Origin: Flavobacteriales bacterium
Lineage (GTDB): Bacteria > Bacteroidota > Bacteroidia > Flavobacteriales > PHOS-HE28
Assembly: GCA_008016945.1 (NCBI GenBank)
Contig: SSGN01000030.1
Coordinates: 1 to 8,935, forward strand
Direction: 5' to 3'
DNA length: 8,935 nucleotides
Below, in pieces: positions 6,939 to 8,935 of this stretch. The stretch's first letter is position 1; the number at the start of each line of letters is the position of its first letter. A program made the translations under genes and the position numbers. The notes beneath the pieces are model-generated. The model searched no databases. It was not told the origin of the DNA and was given only the letters and a program-made list of their open reading frames with translations.

Positions 6939-8378
6939 CTACAGCTTCTGGAACTTGGCTTTGGCCAGGAGCTTGTCCTGTGGGCCCAAGACCACGAGGA
7001 GATACATGCCCGGTTCCAGCCGTCCTGCGTGGAGTGTGCCTGGATCATCGATGCTTTCCAGCACTTTCCGACCTACGCTGTCGTAAACCTTGAAGCGGTA
7101 TGTGCCAGTGGGCAAGCCGACCAGCCGCAGTTCATCGGCTACCGGGTTCGGGCTGATCTGAATGGGAGGGGTATGCCATGGATCCGCCAGCCCCACCTGT
7201 ACCGGTGTGCTACACGCCACGGTGGCATCGCCACCCAACCATTGCGCGACCAGTTTAACCGGCTCGCCGTTGATGTAACTGAATCCACCGGAGATGTAGA
7301 CACTATCCCGCCAGCTTGTGATACTTCCGATCGTGGTCTCCACCATGTTGGGTAGATGCCCTTGGAAGTCGGCGGGCAGGGAACACCATTGCCTGCCGTT
7401 CCACTTGGCCACACACTCGGCCGCGATGTCGCCCGCCCGGGTGAACATGCCCACCACCCACAATTCATCGTGGTGCCAGAGCAGGTCAAGGGCTGCGCCG
7501 CTCATGGGTACCGGTTCGTAGAAGAGGCCCCCGCCCATGTCATCCCAGGTGCTGCCGTCGAAACGGGCGATCAGGTCACCGGGTGCGCCCATCGAGCGCC
7601 GGAAAGTGCCTGCGATGTACAGGGTATCGTTGTGGATGCTGAACTCCTTGATCGGTGCCAGCAACTGGCCCCAGCCCGGCACGTACTCCCACGTATCTCC
7701 GTTGTAGCGCATTAAACTGCAATAACCATCGGAGAGCGGGTCGCGGAAGTCCCCGGTCATATAAGTCATGCCTTGGAAATCGAAGACGAAGCCCACGTAG
7801 TCCCCACCATCGAAGGGGATCTGCTGGTAGGGAGGCCAACTGGCGTAATTGCTGCCGTCGTAGGTGAAAACCGGTGCTTGCGGCAGTTCGCAAGGGTCAC
7901 CCATCCACCCCGTGCAATAGAAGCCGGTGCCATCGGCCTTCAAGGTGAGGGTGCCCAGGCCGCTGAACTGGGGGTTGTAGCATCCCAAGTCGCTCCATCG
8001 CAAGGTGTTCTCGTCAAAGCGGGCATAGCCGGTGGTCCATTGTCCGGCATCGTTCTGAAAGCTCCAATTGCCACTGGCATAGAGGGTGCCATCGTAGCGC
8101 TCCAGGCAATGGGTCTGCGCTGCTCCTGGCGAAAGGCGATGCCCCAATCTATCCCAACGCTGGCCGTTCCACGCGGCGATGCCCGTGACTTCGACGGTAT
8201 CGGTCTCGTTGAAGATCGCGGGCCATGGACCGGCACCGATAAGGCGGTCAAGGACGCTATCTCCGTAAAGCAGTTGCACACCACCGGTTGCTGAGGTCAC
8301 ACCACGCCCGATGCTTCGCCAATACTGCGATTGGCCAAGGCAAGGAAGGCGCATGCCGATAAGCAGGAACCACCTCAT
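6939..8378 (-). CDS. Beta-propeller-like secreted protein with T9SS type A sorting domain (downstream tandem paralogue)
   Basis: The 479-residue product contains a repeat of about 52 residues. The W/F/Y-x-G-x-x-W element recurs near residues 70, 121, 173, 225, 273, 326 and 380, alternating with LYxxGxF elements near 99, 153, 205, 253, 306 and 360. This suggests six or seven propeller blades. The tail from about 407 (ISPNPVADELRL, VYDSVGRKVLE, LEPGMYLLVV, ending AKAKFQKL) fits a T9SS type A C-terminal domain, which directs outer-membrane translocation and surface attachment or release. The N-terminus MRWFLLIGMRLPCLGQSQ is a borderline signal peptide because Arg10 interrupts the hydrophobic core. 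The ATG overlaps the upstream paralogue's stop as ATGA, consistent with translational coupling. No enzyme residues are recognisable. A binding or adhesion role is inference. The last blades are near-identical to the neighbouring paralogue. Confidence 0.85.
   Translation of the reverse strand: MRWFLLIGMRLPCLGQSQYWRSIGRGVTSATGGVQLLYGDSVLDRLIGAGPWPAIFNETDTVEVTGIAAWNGQRWDRLGHRLSPGAAQTHCLERYDGTLYASGNWSFQNDAGQWTTGYARFDENTLRWSDLGCYNPQFSGLGTLTLKADGTGFYCTGWMGDPCELPQAPVFTYDGSNYASWPPYQQIPFDGGDYVGFVFDFQGMTYMTGDFRDPLSDGYCSLMRYNGDTWEYVPGWGQLLAPIKEFSIHNDTLYIAGTFRRSMGAPGDLIARFDGSTWDDMGGGLFYEPVPMSGAALDLLWHHDELWVVGMFTRAGDIAAECVAKWNGRQWCSLPADFQGHLPNMVETTIGSITSWRDSVYISGGFSYINGEPVKLVAQWLGGDATVACSTPVQVGLADPWHTPPIQISPNPVADELRLVGLPTGTYRFKVYDSVGRKVLESIDDPGTLHAGRLEPGMYLLVVLGPQDKLLAKAKFQKL
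7179..7493 (-). repeat. Paralogous repeat copy A (last propeller blades)
   Basis: This segment aligns without any gap to 8621-8935 at a constant offset of 1442 bp. Bases 7191-7241 (51 bp) and 7357-7493 (137 bp) are identical to the partner, while the bases between them differ at many positions. The second identical block runs to the window edge in the partner, so its full length is unknown. Confidence 0.95.
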
Positions 8379-8935
8379 GGCCGCAGGAGTTTGGCCGTAT
8401 GGGTGCCAACCCCATCCTGTACTGAGATGGCGTAGACCCCAGAAGCGAGGTCATTCAGATCAACGAGGAGGCTCGTGCCTAAATGACGATCGGTCTTCAC
8501 CACCCGGCCACACGCGTCTACAACCTGATAAGTCCATGCGCCGGCCCGGGGTAGCTCTATGCGCCATACACTAGGGAGCGGGGTGGCGAACACCAGGATC
8601 CTGTCCTGATCCGCATCCACTGGATCCGCCATCCCCACCTGTACCGGTGTGCTACACGCCACGGTGGCATCGCCACCCAACCACTGGGCCACCTCCCGTA
8701 TCGGCTCGCCGTTGATGTAGCTGAAGCCTCCAGCGATGTACACGCTGTCGCGCCAGCTTGTGATGCTTTGGGTCGTTGGGGCAGTCAGCCAAGAAAAGTG
8801 CCCTTGGAAGTCGGCGGGCAGGGAACACCATTGCCTGCCGTTCCACTTGGCCACACACTCGGCCGCGATGTCGCCCGCCCGGGTGAACATGCCCACCACC
8901 CACAATTCATCGTGGTGCCAGAGCAGGTCAAGGGC
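8375..8935 (-). CDS. Beta-propeller-like secreted protein with T9SS-like C-terminal domain (upstream tandem paralogue, N-terminus beyond right edge)
   Basis: The last 186 residues are visible; the frame is open to the right edge and stops at 8375-8377. The visible part starts ALDLLWHHDE and carries two blade elements, LWVVGMFTRAGD with AKWNGRQWCSLP and VYIAGGFSYING with AQWLGGD. These match the last blades of the downstream paralogue almost residue for residue. After STPVQVGMADP the two proteins diverge completely. This tail (RIELPRAGAWTYQVVDACG, LNDLASGVYAISV, ending TAKLLRP) still has the strand pattern and terminal basic residue of a T9SS type A domain, so it is probably secreted by the same route. 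It is transcribed before, and its stop overlaps the start of, the downstream copy. The true start and total length cannot be seen. Confidence 0.85.
   Translation of the reverse strand, partial: ALDLLWHHDELWVVGMFTRAGDIAAECVAKWNGRQWCSLPADFQGHFSWLTAPTTQSITSWRDSVYIAGGFSYINGEPIREVAQWLGGDATVACSTPVQVGMADPVDADQDRILVFATPLPSVWRIELPRAGAWTYQVVDACGRVVKTDRHLGTSLLVDLNDLASGVYAISVQDGVGTHTAKLLRP
8621..8935 (-). repeat. Paralogous repeat copy B (last propeller blades)
   Basis: This is the partner of 7179-7493 with the same length and no indels. The identical stretches are 8633-8683 and 8799-8935, the latter continuing to the end of the window. Confidence 0.95.

Noticed and set aside
6966..6980. CAGGA/TCCTG hairpin as a terminator for the GH3 gene
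   Set aside because: The stem is only 5 bp, lies inside the convergent coding sequence, and is not followed by a T run.
7179..8935. Direct repeats interpreted as an insertion sequence or CRISPR array
   Set aside because: There is a single pair of long in-frame repeats inside two paralogous coding sequences, with no transposase, terminal inverted repeats or regular short spacers.

Overview
The window looks like chromosomal DNA of a GC-rich member of the Bacteroidota, most plausibly Flavobacteriales. The evidence is two proteins ending in type IX secretion (T9SS) type A-like sorting tails, a MutL with the DQQRAHER-type C-terminal motif I associate with this phylum, a GH3/serine-hydrolase fusion protein of a kind known in Bacteroidota, a TAnnTTTG-type promoter element, and start codons without clear Shine-Dalgarno sequences. 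High GC makes long antisense open frames common, and these were discarded.

Layout, left to right. Bases 1-1183 (minus) are the N-terminal 394 residues of an exported protein with two related jelly-roll-like domains, cut by the left edge. It lies 14 bp downstream of mutL (1198-3012, minus), so the two are probably co-transcribed. Upstream of mutL is a 124-bp gap holding a promoter-like element, a 14-bp perfect palindrome, and the terminator-like hairpin of the next gene. That gene (3137-3646, minus) encodes a small secreted protein with a carboxypeptidase-regulatory-like fold. A 277-bp divergent intergenic region follows, then a 1003-residue plus-strand gene (3924-6935) encoding a secreted GH3 beta-N-acetylglucosaminidase-like enzyme fused to a class C beta-lactamase-like serine hydrolase. 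Three bases beyond its stop, convergent, is a pair of minus-strand tandem paralogues (6939-8378, and 8375 to beyond the right edge). They encode beta-propeller-like secreted proteins with T9SS tails, joined by an ATGA stop/start overlap.

The genes form a mixed neighbourhood rather than one pathway: DNA mismatch repair (mutL), envelope or surface proteins, a probable peptidoglycan-recycling or remodelling enzyme, and T9SS cargo. I found no tRNA, rRNA, CRISPR array, insertion sequence or phage gene, and no convincing new defence or mobile system. The most notable items are the tandem T9SS paralogues, which share a 137-bp block with no differences inside otherwise diverged sequence, the bifunctional GH3-serine hydrolase, and the palindrome inside the putative mutL promoter.
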